Source: Flavobacteriales bacterium UBA2426
GTDB taxonomy: Bacteria; Bacteroidota; Bacteroidia; Flavobacteriales_F; PHOS-HE28
Direction: 5' to 3'
DNA: 14,256 nt
Assembly: GCA_002342985.1 (NCBI GenBank)
Contig: DDRC01000176.1
Location: forward strand, 12,194 to 26,449
A program made the translations under genes and the position numbers. The notes under the pieces were generated by a model. The model had not been told where the DNA came from. It was given only the letters and a program-made list of their open reading frames with translations, and did no database searches. Positions 6,309 to 13,507 of the stretch are shown here, piece by piece. The first letter of the stretch is position 1; each line of letters starts with the position of its first letter.

Positions 6309-7640
6309 TCACTCCTCCACGAAATCCAGGTCCTTGCTGAAGGTCTCGCTGCTGCGGCGCACCGCCCAGAAGGCGCCGGCGATGCAGAGCAGGCCCACCA
6401 GCAGGGCGGCGGTGAGGTTGCCCACGGGGGGCACCAGGGCGCGGAAGAGGGTGGTGAGGGGGTAGACGCTGGCGCGCACGAAGTTGGGCGCGGTGATGGC
6501 CACGGTGCCGCGCAGGTTGGTGCCGAACTGCTCGCTGGCCACGGTGGCGAAGATGACCCAGTAGCCCGTGGCCATGCCCAGGCCCAGGCACATCCAGTTG
6601 TAGGTGGCGATGGTGGCGCCGCGCAGGCCGAAGAGGAAGAAGAGCGTGAGCGCGAGGTTGAGGCCCAGGTAGAGCATGATCACCTTGCGGCGGCTGCGCT
6701 GCCATTGGCTCAGCAGCCCGCTCAGCAGGTCGCCGAGACTCAGGCCGATATAGGCGTAGCGGATGGCGGTGCCGTTGATGCGCTGATTGCCGGCCTCATC
6801 GAGCGCGCTGGTGTCGATGCCCAGCTCGGGCACGAACACGTCCTGGCTCAGGCTCACCAGCAGGCCGATCACGTACCAGATGGGCACGCCGATGAGGATG
6901 GTCTTCAGGTAGCGCAGGGCGCGGGTGCGATCGCCGAAGAGCATGCGCAGGCTGCCGCGTGCTACGGCGGCCCGCTCAGCGCTGCGGTAGAGGCCGCTCT
7001 CGAAGGTGCCCATGCGCATCACCAGCAGCGCCAGGCCCATGGTGCCGCCCACCACGTAGGCCACCTGCCAGTTCATCAAGCGGTGGCCGGTGAAGGAGGC
7101 GATGAAGGCGCTGATGCCTTCGCCATAGCCGCCCACCAGGCTGGCGGCCACGGCGCCCAGCGCGCCCACGGTGACCACGATCATGGTGCCCCAGCCGCGC
7201 TGCTCGCGCGGCATGGTCTCGGCGATGAGGGTGATGCCCGCGCCCAGTTCGCCGGCCAGGCCCACGCCGGCGATGAAGCGCACCGCGCCGTAGCTCACCA
7301 GGTCGAAGGTGAAGGCGTTGGCGATGTTGGCCGCGGAGTAGAGGAGGATGCTGCCGAAGAGCACGGTGATGCGGCCCTTCTTGTCGCCCCACACGCCCCA
7401 GAGCACGCCACCCACCAGCATGCCCAGCATCTGGATGTTGAAGAGGTCGATGCCGCGGTCCTTGATGGCGGGGTGGCCGGGGCCCAGGATGAACTCAAGG
7501 CTCTCGCGCTTCACCACGTTGAAGAGCACGAGGTCGTAGATGTCGACGAAGTAGCCCAGGGCGGCCACAGTGACCAGCAGCAGCGTGCGGCGGTCGAAGA
7601 CGCGGGCGGGCATGCCTGCGAAGATGGGCGTTTCGCGCAT
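6309..7640 (-). CDS. Major facilitator superfamily transporter, organic-anion/sugar symporter type
   Basis: The 443-residue inner-membrane protein has about twelve hydrophobic segments. TM1 contains YFVDIYDLVLF with two aspartates (D33, D36), resembling the acidic TM1 motif of metabolite:proton symporters. The loop between TM2 and TM3 carries the MFS signature GVWGDKKGR (82-90). TM4 begins RFIAGVGLAGELGAGITLIAE (from R121) and is followed by the basic-loop sequence PREQRG, again as in the metabolite:H+ and sugar-porter families. A second half-repeat motif is seen in GDLLSGLLSQWQRSRRK. The substrate cannot be predicted; small organic acids, phosphate or sugars are all possible. The start at 7640 leaves 24 nt from the stop of the cytochrome gene on the same strand, so the two are probably cotranscribed. 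Confidence 0.88.
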   Translation of the reverse strand: MRETPIFAGMPARVFDRRTLLLVTVAALGYFVDIYDLVLFNVVKRESLEFILGPGHPAIKDRGIDLFNIQMLGMLVGGVLWGVWGDKKGRITVLFGSILLYSAANIANAFTFDLVSYGAVRFIAGVGLAGELGAGITLIAETMPREQRGWGTMIVVTVGALGAVAASLVGGYGEGISAFIASFTGHRLMNWQVAYVVGGTMGLALLVMRMGTFESGLYRSAERAAVARGSLRMLFGDRTRALRYLKTILIGVPIWYVIGLLVSLSQDVFVPELGIDTSALDEAGNQRINGTAIRYAYIGLSLGDLLSGLLSQWQRSRRKVIMLYLGLNLALTLFFLFGLRGATIATYNWMCLGLGMATGYWVIFATVASEQFGTNLRGTVAITAPNFVRASVYPLTTLFRALVPPVGNLTAALLVGLLCIAGAFWAVRRSSETFSKDLDFVEE

Positions 7641-7664
7641 GTGCGCGGCGCAGGGGCGGCGGCC

Positions 7665-8108
7665 TCAGTCGCCCAGCTTCACGTACATCTTGCGGATGCG
7701 CATCATCGGGCCGGGGCAGTGCGTGCTGTGGCAGTTGGCACAGCTCTGCACCAGCGCGTTATAGGCCGCGGGCCGGTCCTTCCGCGCCGCCTTGTAAAGC
7801 GCCTGCACCTTGGCCTGGTAGTCCTTGCCGAAGGTGGGGAAGGTGATGGGGTCGATGTGCATGTCCTTGGTGGGGGTGGCGGTGAGCAGCGCCTTGATGC
7901 CCGCGGGCGGGGGCGGCAGCTTCTTGTCGCCGCGCGCCAGCCCGGCCTTCACGCTGTCGGCGTGGGCGGCCATGGCGCGCATGAGCAGGGCCAGTTCGCT
8001 GGGCGGGGTGAGTTCCTGCGGTGCGGCGGGTGCGGGGGCCACCCGGGCGGCGCCGGCCACGATGGCCACCAGGGCGAGGGGGAAGAGGAGGCGGGCGATG
8101 CGGCGCAT
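7665..8108 (-). CDS. Periplasmic monohaem cytochrome, c-prime/class II-like
   Basis: The product has 147 residues. Residues 1-29 form a signal peptide (MRRIARLLFPLALVAIVAGA then APAPAA). A single haem c site, C123-A-N-C126-H127, lies near the C-terminus (QSCANCHSTHCPGP). Together with the short, mostly helical mature chain this is the arrangement of class II cytochromes (cytochrome c-prime and c-556), four-helix bundles with the CxxCH in the last helix. An N-terminal helix, ELALLMRAMAAHADSVKAGL (38-57), offers methionines (M43, M46) that could serve as a sixth ligand, as in c-556. A third cysteine (C131) follows the haem site. The protein would carry electrons or bind small ligands such as NO in the periplasm. 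It is the first gene of a probable two-gene unit with the MFS transporter. No functional link between the two is obvious. Confidence 0.82.
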   Translation of the reverse strand: MRRIARLLFPLALVAIVAGAARVAPAPAAPQELTPPSELALLMRAMAAHADSVKAGLARGDKKLPPPPAGIKALLTATPTKDMHIDPITFPTFGKDYQAKVQALYKAARKDRPAAYNALVQSCANCHSTHCPGPMMRIRKMYVKLGD

Positions 8109-8112
8109 GGCG

Positions 8113-8181
8113 CAAGGTAATGGGCAAGGATCCTGCCGATCTGGCCGCCGGCGCTGCGGGGAACGATTCGTGCCACCTTCG
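8113..8181. promoter_or_regulatory. Divergent promoter region between cytochrome and rhomboid genes
   Basis: The two genes start 77 nt apart and point away from each other. On the minus strand TTACCTTG (8113-8120) ends four bases before the cytochrome ATG. On the plus strand CACCTTCG (8174-8181) ends four bases before the rhomboid ATG. Each agrees only partly with TAnnTTTG, but both occupy the same position relative to the start codon as the box before the VWA gene. Short or absent leaders are implied if these are used. Confidence 0.3.
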
Positions 8182-8185
8182 CGGC

Positions 8186-8956
8186 ATGCAGCCGCCGCAC
8201 CCGGTGAAGCCCCGCACCCGTAGCCGGGCGCTCACGGCCGCCATCCTGCCCGCCGTGGGCGTGGTGGTGCTGGTTTCCATCAGCCTGCTCGACTTCGTGC
8301 TGGAGCTCGACCTGGCGCGCTATGGCCTTTACCCGCGCACGGCCTACGGGCTGTGGGGCATCCTCACCGCGCCATGGCTGCACGGCGATTGGGAGCACCT
8401 CTTCAACAACGTGACGGCGGTCTTCCTGCTCGGCTGGTGCCTGCTCTACTTCTACCCGCGCATCGCGGGCCGCGTGGTGCTGCTCACCTGGCTGCTGGGC
8501 GGCTTGGGCGTGTGGCTCACAGGCCGCGGCAGCTACCATGTGGGGGCCAGTGGCGTCATCTACGGCATGGCGGCCTTCCTCTTCGTGAGCGGGCTGCTGC
8601 GCGGCCAGCGCACGCTGATGGCGCTCTCGCTGCTGGTGGTCTTCTTCTACGGCAGCCTCATCTGGGGCATCTTCCCCATCGTGCACGGCATGAGCTGGGA
8701 GAGCCACTTCTGGGGCGCTGCGGTGGGCGTGGTGCTGGCCTTCTTCCACCGTCGGGTGCCGCCCGCGGTGAGCGACCCGCGACCGGCCTTCCTCGACGAG
8801 GAGGACGAGGAGGAGCCGCCGCCCTACTTGGAGGACGATACGGGCGATGCGGTGGACGAGCGCGAGCTGGCGTGGAAGCGCAAGCTGGCCGAGCAGGCCC
8901 GCTCAGGTAACAACGTGAGCACCACCTGGGACCCCCTGCGCGGCCACACGGACTGA
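8186..8956 (+). CDS. Rhomboid-family intramembrane serine protease
   Basis: The 256-residue protein starts at ATG 8186. In-frame codons upstream (to 8021) would run into the divergent cytochrome gene and encode an implausible arginine-rich leader. Rhomboids cut substrates inside the membrane using a Ser-His dyad. Both residues are present: S122 in GASGVIYG (120-127) and H174 in WESHFWGAAVG (171-181). The conserved histidine-asparagine pair of the early membrane helix is in WEHLFNN (H71, N74). About six hydrophobic segments are visible: 18-38, 76-90, 95-112, 120-138, 143-161 and 172-187. The last 60 residues form a hydrophilic tail rich in Asp and Glu (LDEEDEEEPPPYLEDD at 203-218) that should be cytoplasmic. 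No substrate is suggested by the neighbours. The gene converges on the META lipoprotein with a 14-nt gap. Confidence 0.88.
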   Translation: MQPPHPVKPRTRSRALTAAILPAVGVVVLVSISLLDFVLELDLARYGLYPRTAYGLWGILTAPWLHGDWEHLFNNVTAVFLLGWCLLYFYPRIAGRVVLLTWLLGGLGVWLTGRGSYHVGASGVIYGMAAFLFVSGLLRGQRTLMALSLLVVFFYGSLIWGIFPIVHGMSWESHFWGAAVGVVLAFFHRRVPPAVSDPRPAFLDEEDEEEPPPYLEDDTGDAVDERELAWKRKLAEQARSGNNVSTTWDPLRGHTD

Positions 8957-8970
8957 ACGCCGGCCGGTAC

Positions 8971-9381
8971 CTATTCGCCGCGGAGGGTGGCCAGCTCCTT
9001 GCCGGCCGCCATCAGCCGCACGGCGCCATCATCGAAGCGGAAGCTGTCGGTCTGCTTCAGCACGTCCTTCACGGCGTTCTCGGTGGGCTGTATGCCCTCG
9101 CAGTACTTCTTGGTGCTGCCGATGTCGGAGAAACTGAGCTTGTCGCCGGCCAAGGTGTATCCGGCCATGAGGGCGTTGCAGCCGCCGAAGCCCTGCAGGC
9201 GGTCGCCGGTGAGCTTCAGCCAGGGCGTTTCGGCGCCCTCGGGCAGTTCGAGCCGCAGGCCGTTGAGGGTCTGGAACACCCACTTCTTCTCCAGCAGCTG
9301 GGCCGCATCGGGCGCTTTCTGCTTGCAGGAGTTGGCGCTGAGCACGGTGAAGGCGGCAAGGGCCAGGGCGAAGGTTCTCAT
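8971..9381 (-). CDS. META-domain (HslJ-like) lipoprotein
   Basis: From the ATG at 9381 the product has 136 residues. The longer in-frame option from 9456 places a poor leader before the obvious signal sequence. MRTFALALAAFTVLSANSC19 is a lipoprotein-type signal peptide, although the lipobox (A-N-S-C) is not optimal. A META domain of about 105 residues follows, with EKKWVFQTLNG (31-41), RLQGFGGCNALMAGY (61-75) containing the hallmark G-G-C-N, a SFSDIGSTKKYCEG block (83-96) and the closing FRFDDGAVRLMAAGKELATL. C68 and C94 could form a disulfide. The family includes E. coli HslJ, a heat-inducible outer-membrane protein implicated in novobiocin resistance; the molecular function is unclear. The gene appears monocistronic, since dnaN is 118 nt upstream with hairpins between. 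Confidence 0.85.
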   Translation of the reverse strand: MRTFALALAAFTVLSANSCKQKAPDAAQLLEKKWVFQTLNGLRLELPEGAETPWLKLTGDRLQGFGGCNALMAGYTLAGDKLSFSDIGSTKKYCEGIQPTENAVKDVLKQTDSFRFDDGAVRLMAAGKELATLRGE

Positions 9382-9398
9382 GGCGGTGGTGGTTGCCG

Positions 9399-9406
9399 CG
9401 AAGTAA
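9399..9406 (-). promoter_or_regulatory. Possible minus-7 element of the META lipoprotein gene
   Basis: Read on the minus strand this is TTACTTCG, identical to the word before the VWA gene and a 6-of-8 match to TAnnTTTG. It ends 17 nt before the ATG at 9381, which supports that start over the upstream one at 9456. Confidence 0.35.
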
Positions 9407-9432
9407 TCAAACTCCGGGCCGGTGGGCGCGAG

Positions 9433-9483
9433 GCAGGCCGGATATGCGGCCTGCACGGGGCCGCAGCCGGCAGGCGCTGCCGG
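9433..9483 (-). terminator. Two consecutive hairpins after dnaN, probable terminator
   Basis: GCAGGCCG and its reverse complement CGGCCTGC (9433-9440 and 9447-9454) form a perfect 8-bp stem with a 6-nt loop. CCGGCAG and CTGCCGG (9467-9473 and 9477-9483) form a 7-bp stem with a 3-nt loop. Both lie in the gap after the dnaN stop (9502-9500, minus) and before the META promoter box. Neither is followed by a T-run, so intrinsic termination is only inferred. Confidence 0.45.
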
Positions 9484-9499
9484 GGCCGATGGCCTGGGC

Positions 9500-10621
9500 C
9501 TAGTTATTGAGCATCACCGGCATCACCAGCATGAGGATGTCCTCGCCGGCCTCGCCTGCCTCACCGGGGAGCAGGATGCCCGCGCGGTTGGGGGCGCTCA
9601 TCTCCAGGATCACGTGCTCGGCCTCGATGTTGCTGAGCATGTCCATGAGGAAGCGCGAGTTGAAGCCGATGGTGATCTCCTCGCCGTCGTAGCTGCAGGT
9701 GAGCTTCTCGTTGGCTTCGTTGGCGAAGTCGAGGTCCTCGGCGCTCACGGCGAGCTGGCTGCCGTTGATGTGCAGCCGCACCTGGTGGGTGGTCTTGTTC
9801 GCGAAGATGCTCACGCGGCGCACCGTGCTGAGGAAGGTGCCCCGGTCGATGGTGAGCTTGTTCGGATTGGTCTTCGGGATCACCGCCTCGTAGTTGGGGT
9901 ACTTGCCATCGATGAGGCGGCACACCAGCACGGTGTTGTCGAAGCGGAAGGCCGCGTTGTTCTCGTTGAACTCCACGGTGAGGTCCGCATTGCTCGAGGC
10001 CAGGGCGTTCTTCAGCAGGTTGAGGGGCTTCTTGGGCACGATGAAGCTGGCCGACTTGGGGGCCTGCACATCGGTGCGCTTGTAGCGCACCAGCTTGTGG
10101 GCGTCCGTGGCCACGAAACGCACGTCCTCGGGGGTGAGCTCGAAGAAGATGCCGCTCATCACCGGGCGCAGATCGTCGTTGCCGGTGGCGAAGATGGTCT
10201 TGTTGATGGCCTTGGCCAGGGTGCCGGCGGGCAGGGTAAGGGCTGCGGCGCCCTCGAGCACAGGGCTCTTGGGGAACTCCGCGCCGTTGAAGCCGGTCAT
10301 CTTGTACTTGCCCTGCTCGCTGTTGATCTCCACCCCGTGGTGCTTGCCGTCGATGCTGAAGGTCAGGGGTTGCTCGGAGAAGGCCTTCAGGGTGTCGAGG
10401 AGCAGGCGGGCGGGGATGGCCACGCTGCCCTTGTCCTTGGCCTCCACCGCCATGGTTGCGGTGATGGTGGTCTCCAGGTCGCTGGCGGTGACGGTGAGCT
10501 GCTTGCCGTCGATCTCGAACAGGAAGTTGTCGAGGATGGGGAGGGTGTTGCTGCTGGCGAGCACCCCTTGGAGCAGCTGCAGTTGCTTGAGGAGGGCGGT
10601 GCTGGAGACGATGAATTTCAT
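9500..10621 (-). CDS. dnaN: DNA polymerase III beta subunit (sliding clamp)
   Basis: The 373-residue protein starts at the ATG 10621-10619 with MKFIVSSTALLKQLQLLQGV. The in-frame extension to 10681 would read through the promoter box and is rejected. DnaN dimerises into a ring on DNA and tethers the replicative polymerase and many repair proteins. Family landmarks are SNTLPILDNFLFE (24-36), the ASDLETTI segment (46-53), the GKYPNYEAVIPKTNPNKL block of the middle region and the C-terminal MPVML-type end (LVMPVMLNN) that lines the protein-binding pocket. Length is normal and there is no disruption. The gene follows gldF, gldG and a DUF4340-like gene, a neighbourhood I recall from Flavobacteriales, but it has its own promoter-like box and a hairpin upstream, so at least part of its expression is probably independent. 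Confidence 0.97.
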   Translation of the reverse strand: MKFIVSSTALLKQLQLLQGVLASSNTLPILDNFLFEIDGKQLTVTASDLETTITATMAVEAKDKGSVAIPARLLLDTLKAFSEQPLTFSIDGKHHGVEINSEQGKYKMTGFNGAEFPKSPVLEGAAALTLPAGTLAKAINKTIFATGNDDLRPVMSGIFFELTPEDVRFVATDAHKLVRYKRTDVQAPKSASFIVPKKPLNLLKNALASSNADLTVEFNENNAAFRFDNTVLVCRLIDGKYPNYEAVIPKTNPNKLTIDRGTFLSTVRRVSIFANKTTHQVRLHINGSQLAVSAEDLDFANEANEKLTCSYDGEEITIGFNSRFLMDMLSNIEAEHVILEMSAPNRAGILLPGEAGEAGEDILMLVMPVMLNN

Positions 10622-10651
10622 CGGTGGATGCAGGGTTTTTTCCGGGACGCG

Positions 10652-10659
10652 CAAAGGTA
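10652..10659 (-). promoter_or_regulatory. dnaN promoter, minus-7 element
   Basis: Read on the minus strand this is TACCTTTG, an exact match to the Bacteroidota minus-7 consensus TAnnTTTG, 30 nt before the dnaN ATG. It is the best promoter match noticed in the window. No clear TTTG minus-33 element was seen about 19 nt upstream, where a GC-rich inverted repeat lies instead. Confidence 0.6.
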
Positions 10660-10662
10660 TCC

Positions 10663-10685
10663 GGGGGGCCTCCGGAGGCACCCCC
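10663..10685 (-). terminator. GC-rich inverted repeat between the DUF4340-like gene and dnaN
   Basis: A 12-nt palindrome (GCCTCCGGAGGC, 10668-10679) is flanked by GGGGG on the left and CCCCC on the right with one unpaired A at 10680. It can fold into a strong bulged stem. It starts just beyond the stop of the DUF4340-like gene in the direction of transcription and touches the dnaN promoter box. It may end the gldFG transcript or attenuate read-through into dnaN. There is no T-tract. Confidence 0.4.
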
Positions 10686-10688
10686 TAG

Positions 10689-10717
10689 TTTTCAACAGGA
10701 ACGGGGCGTTTTCCACA
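10689..10717 (+). promoter_or_regulatory. Two DnaA-box-like words upstream of dnaN
   Basis: TTTTCCACA (10709-10717) differs from the DnaA box TTATCCACA at one position. TTTTCAACA (10689-10697) differs at two. They share orientation and start 20 nt apart, about two helical turns. They lie between the dnaN promoter box and the stop of the upstream gene. DnaA regulation of dnaN is known in other bacteria; here it is only suggested, and A/T-rich words stand out in GC-rich DNA. Confidence 0.25.
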
Positions 10718-10735
10718 GCCGGGGCGGGCCCGGTG

Positions 10736-11752
10736 TCAGGGCAGGAAGGCCGAGGCGGGCTGCGTCATCACGTCGGTGTATTGGCGCTGCACCACCACCA
10801 GCAGGGTGTCCTGCACCAGGGCGTACATGCGCAGGGGGTCCTGCAGGGGCCGGGGCGTGTCGAAGCCGCCCTGCTCGCCTACATAGGGCATGTACCAGAG
10901 CTTCATGCGCTCCTCGGTGCCGGAGCGCGCCTTCACGCGAACCTGGAAGTTGGGGGCCACGCCCAGCAGCGAATCGCGGCTGGCGGGCTTCATGCCGCGC
11001 TCGATGTACTCGTAGTTGAACTCCTTGTAGGGAAGCAGGGCGGCCTGCACCAGCACGGTGTCCATGGGCAGGGGGCGCCCCTTCAGGTCCTGCAGGCGGG
11101 GCAGGCCGGCGTCGGGGTTCTCGATGCGGTACGAGGCGGCGGGCCGGGCCATGTGCTCCACCTCCACGCTGGCCAGGGCGTGCAGGTCGGGGAAGTGGAA
11201 GATGCGGGGACTGCGCCAGTTGTCCACCAGGGTGGGGAAGCGGGTGTTGAGCACGCCGGTGAAGCCGCTCATGCCCATCACGAAGGGCGCGCTGCTGCGG
11301 CCCAGGCCGGGCTTCTCCAGCACCATGTAGGTGCCGAAGTGGTCCTTGGTGGCGTGCCCGATGATCCAGATCTTCTCGGGCTTGCTGCCGCCGGTGTAGA
11401 TCTCCACCTTGGTGCTGGAGGCGCCCATGGTGCGCAGGGTCATCTCCTCCATGCTCTTGGGCACGGGACTGCGCACCTCCACCCGCAGGAAGGTCTTGAG
11501 CGCCGTGGTCACCTCGGGCTGGCGGGCCATGTAAGTGCCGTTCACCGTCCAGCCGGCCGGGGTGCGGCGCAGGTCCACGCTGCGGCCCTTGCGGTCCGAG
11601 ATGAAGATGCGGTCCACACGGGCGGTATCGGCGATGGGGAAGTCGGCGAGCACGGTGTCGAGCGTGCTGGAGGAGGAGCGGCGGCTGAGCCACCACGCGG
11701 CAGCGGCCAGGGCCGCGAGCAGGGCGATGAGGAGGAGGAGGCGTCGGTTCAT
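10736..11752 (-). CDS. DUF4340-like membrane-anchored protein, third gene of the gldFG operon
   Basis: The 338-residue protein begins with MNRRLLLLIALLAALAAAAWWL, an N-terminal anchor or uncleaved signal (about 3-22), followed by a Ser-rich linker and a predicted periplasmic domain. The sequence from about 35, with FPIADTARVDRIFISDRKGRSVDLRRTPAGWTVNG-like content, follows the DUF4340 pattern: repeated beta segments in which a residue is scored against a Trp-Val-Asn block, then a second similar half from about 120 (EKIWIIGHATKDHFGTYMVLE). No catalytic residues are known for this family. Its ATG overlaps the gldG stop by four bases (ATGA), so translation is probably coupled. This argues that the product acts with GldG, which has a similar topology. 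The assignment to DUF4340 is by pattern and memory; the operon position is seen directly. Confidence 0.7.
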   Translation of the reverse strand: MNRRLLLLIALLAALAAAAWWLSRRSSSSTLDTVLADFPIADTARVDRIFISDRKGRSVDLRRTPAGWTVNGTYMARQPEVTTALKTFLRVEVRSPVPKSMEEMTLRTMGASSTKVEIYTGGSKPEKIWIIGHATKDHFGTYMVLEKPGLGRSSAPFVMGMSGFTGVLNTRFPTLVDNWRSPRIFHFPDLHALASVEVEHMARPAASYRIENPDAGLPRLQDLKGRPLPMDTVLVQAALLPYKEFNYEYIERGMKPASRDSLLGVAPNFQVRVKARSGTEERMKLWYMPYVGEQGGFDTPRPLQDPLRMYALVQDTLLVVVQRQYTDVMTQPASAFLP

Positions 11753-13506
11753 GCGCGGCGTGCGGGAGGCGCGGCGTTGGCGCGGCGCCGGTGCTGGTGG
11801 TAGGCGAGGCCCAGGAGCAGGGTGAGCAGGAGTGGCGCGCCCAGGTTGATGGCCTGCCAGGTGCGGCGCTCGCGCTCCACGCGCGGGGCATCGAGCTGGC
11901 GCAGGGTGATGGCGCGCGAGCGGATGCTGATGAGGCTGCGGTCGTCCAGCAGGTAGTTAATGGCGTTCATGATCAGCTCGCGGTTGCCGTAGATCTTGGC
12001 GTTGGCGTAGCGGTCGAAGCCCAGCATGTAGTACATGCCCTTGGCGGGGTCCACGCGGTTGCCGATCACGTCTCCGTCGCCGATCACGAGCTGGGCGGTG
12101 CGGGGGCTGCGCTCGCGGTAGGCCACGTTGGGGTCGCTGATGAGCGCAGTGGGCAGCCGGTCGTAGTAGGCGCTGCGGAAGCTGCCCTCCAGCAGCACGG
12201 CCAGCGGCAGGTAGGGCGTGCTGCGCTTGGCGAAGCCGGGGTCCACCTCCACGATGCCCAGGCTCACCCGCACCGGGTTGCGCTGGGCGAACGACAGGGG
12301 CGAGGAGGTGAGCAGGATGGTCTTGCGGATGCTGTCGGCGCCGATGGTGTCCACGGTGCTGGCGAAGCGGAAGTGCACCGGGTCGATGTTGGCCACCACG
12401 GGGTGGGCGCTCTGGGGCACGGCCACCGGCTCGAAGTACCACGGGAAGCGCTCCAGCTTGCGCTGGTTGCCGTAGGGCTGGGTGAAGATCTCGATGGGCG
12501 CGCAGCTGCGGTCGAGCACCAGGTCCTTGTTGATGCGCGCGCCGTAGGCGAAGAGGAGCTCCTCGATGCCCAGCTCGCGGGGCGTGGCCATGCTGAACTG
12601 GTTCTTGCGCAGGCTGTCGAGGCGCGGGTCCATGGCATCGATGCACCACAGGATGCGGCCGCCGTTCATCACGAACTGGTCCAGCACGTAGCGGTCGCGG
12701 TCGCTGAACACGCTGTCGGGCTTGGCCACGATGAGCGCCTCGTAGTTGTTGGTGCGGTAGCGCATCACCTCGTTCTTCGAGCTCAGGGCGTCGATGCGGC
12801 CGTCGATGCGCACGCGTGATACGTCGTAGAGGGCGCTCAGCGCGTTGCTGATGTCGGCCGTCTCCAGCTCGGAGAGCTCGCCGTGCCCCTCGAGGAAGGC
12901 GATGCGGGGCCGCTGCCGCGTGGTGGCCTGCCGGAAGGCGCTGGCCAGCTCGTACTCCAGGTTGGTGATGGACCGCGCCACGATGTCGGCATCGGGAGTG
13001 CGCAGCTGGGTCTTCAGCAGCTGCACGGCCACGGTCTTGTCGCGGTAGGTCACCAGCGCGCCGGGGAAGACGATCTTCTCGCTGAAGCCGCCCTTCTCCT
13101 TGATGCGGATGCTGCTGTAGGTGAGGCCCTGGCCCTGCAGCTGGTCGTACACCTCGCGCCGCGTCTTGTCGTCGGGGCTGGCGCTGGGGTCCACGAAGCT
13201 GTAGTGGATGCGGTCGGGGTTGGCGGCGCGCATCTCGTCGAGCACATCGCGCGTGGCGCGCTCCAGCTGCTTGAGGTCGGCGGGCAGCTCGCCGGTGAGG
13301 TACACCTTCACGTACATCACGTCCTCCAGCCCCGCCACCAGCTCCTTGGTGGCGGGGGTGAGGGTATAGCGCTGCTCGCTGGTGAGGTCCACCCGCACCC
13401 GGGCGAAGGAGGCGATGAAGAGCACCAGGCCTACGATGCCGATGCCGATGAGCAGCTCGGTGAGGTCGGTGAGGCGCTTGCTGCGCAGGGCGGATTTCGG
13501 GCTCAT
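11749..13506 (-). CDS. gldG: Gliding-motility ABC transporter auxiliary protein GldG
   Basis: The 585-residue protein has an N-terminal membrane helix at about 17-34 (TELLIGIGIVGLVLFIAS). The signature RVRVDLTSEQRYTLTPATKEL (36-56), typical of GldG and related ABC auxiliary proteins, follows directly. A large periplasmic region of the ABC-transport-auxiliary type comes next, with FLEGHGELSELE (204-215) as a conserved block. A C-terminal helix at about 551-570 (AINLGAPLLLTLLLGLAYHQ) is followed by a basic cytoplasmic tail. GldA, GldF and GldG form an ABC transporter needed for gliding in Flavobacterium johnsoniae; its substrate is unknown. The start is one base after the gldF stop and the end overlaps the next gene by four bases, so the three genes form one operon. 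The ATPase gene gldA is not in the window, as is usual because it is often encoded elsewhere. Confidence 0.93.
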   Translation of the reverse strand: MSPKSALRSKRLTDLTELLIGIGIVGLVLFIASFARVRVDLTSEQRYTLTPATKELVAGLEDVMYVKVYLTGELPADLKQLERATRDVLDEMRAANPDRIHYSFVDPSASPDDKTRREVYDQLQGQGLTYSSIRIKEKGGFSEKIVFPGALVTYRDKTVAVQLLKTQLRTPDADIVARSITNLEYELASAFRQATTRQRPRIAFLEGHGELSELETADISNALSALYDVSRVRIDGRIDALSSKNEVMRYRTNNYEALIVAKPDSVFSDRDRYVLDQFVMNGGRILWCIDAMDPRLDSLRKNQFSMATPRELGIEELLFAYGARINKDLVLDRSCAPIEIFTQPYGNQRKLERFPWYFEPVAVPQSAHPVVANIDPVHFRFASTVDTIGADSIRKTILLTSSPLSFAQRNPVRVSLGIVEVDPGFAKRSTPYLPLAVLLEGSFRSAYYDRLPTALISDPNVAYRERSPRTAQLVIGDGDVIGNRVDPAKGMYYMLGFDRYANAKIYGNRELIMNAINYLLDDRSLISIRSRAITLRQLDAPRVERERRTWQAINLGAPLLLTLLLGLAYHQHRRRANAAPPARRA

Positions 13507-13507
13507 C

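Noticed and set aside
5750..6340. Open frames across the repeat on the plus strand encoding heptads such as AAAIDTR, and minus-strand frames encoding VSIAAAQ-type heptads
   Set aside because: A 21-nt unit without stops keeps several frames open by itself. The 22-nt unit breaks phase, a TAG interrupts one minus frame, and no start or upstream signal fits. Treated as repeat DNA.
5919..8120. Long plus-strand open frame of 733 codons
   Set aside because: It runs from the repeat array antisense through the MFS and cytochrome genes. Its Gly/Ala/His/Val-rich product is typical of antisense frames in GC-rich DNA.
8021..8185. Upstream extension of the rhomboid gene to 8021
   Set aside because: It overlaps the start of the divergent cytochrome gene and encodes an arginine/glycine-rich stretch. 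ATG 8186 gives a normal rhomboid N-terminus.
9422..11803. Long plus-strand open frame of 793 codons
   Set aside because: Antisense to dnaN and the DUF4340-like gene, both supported by protein family motifs. Composition is that of a GC-rich shadow frame.
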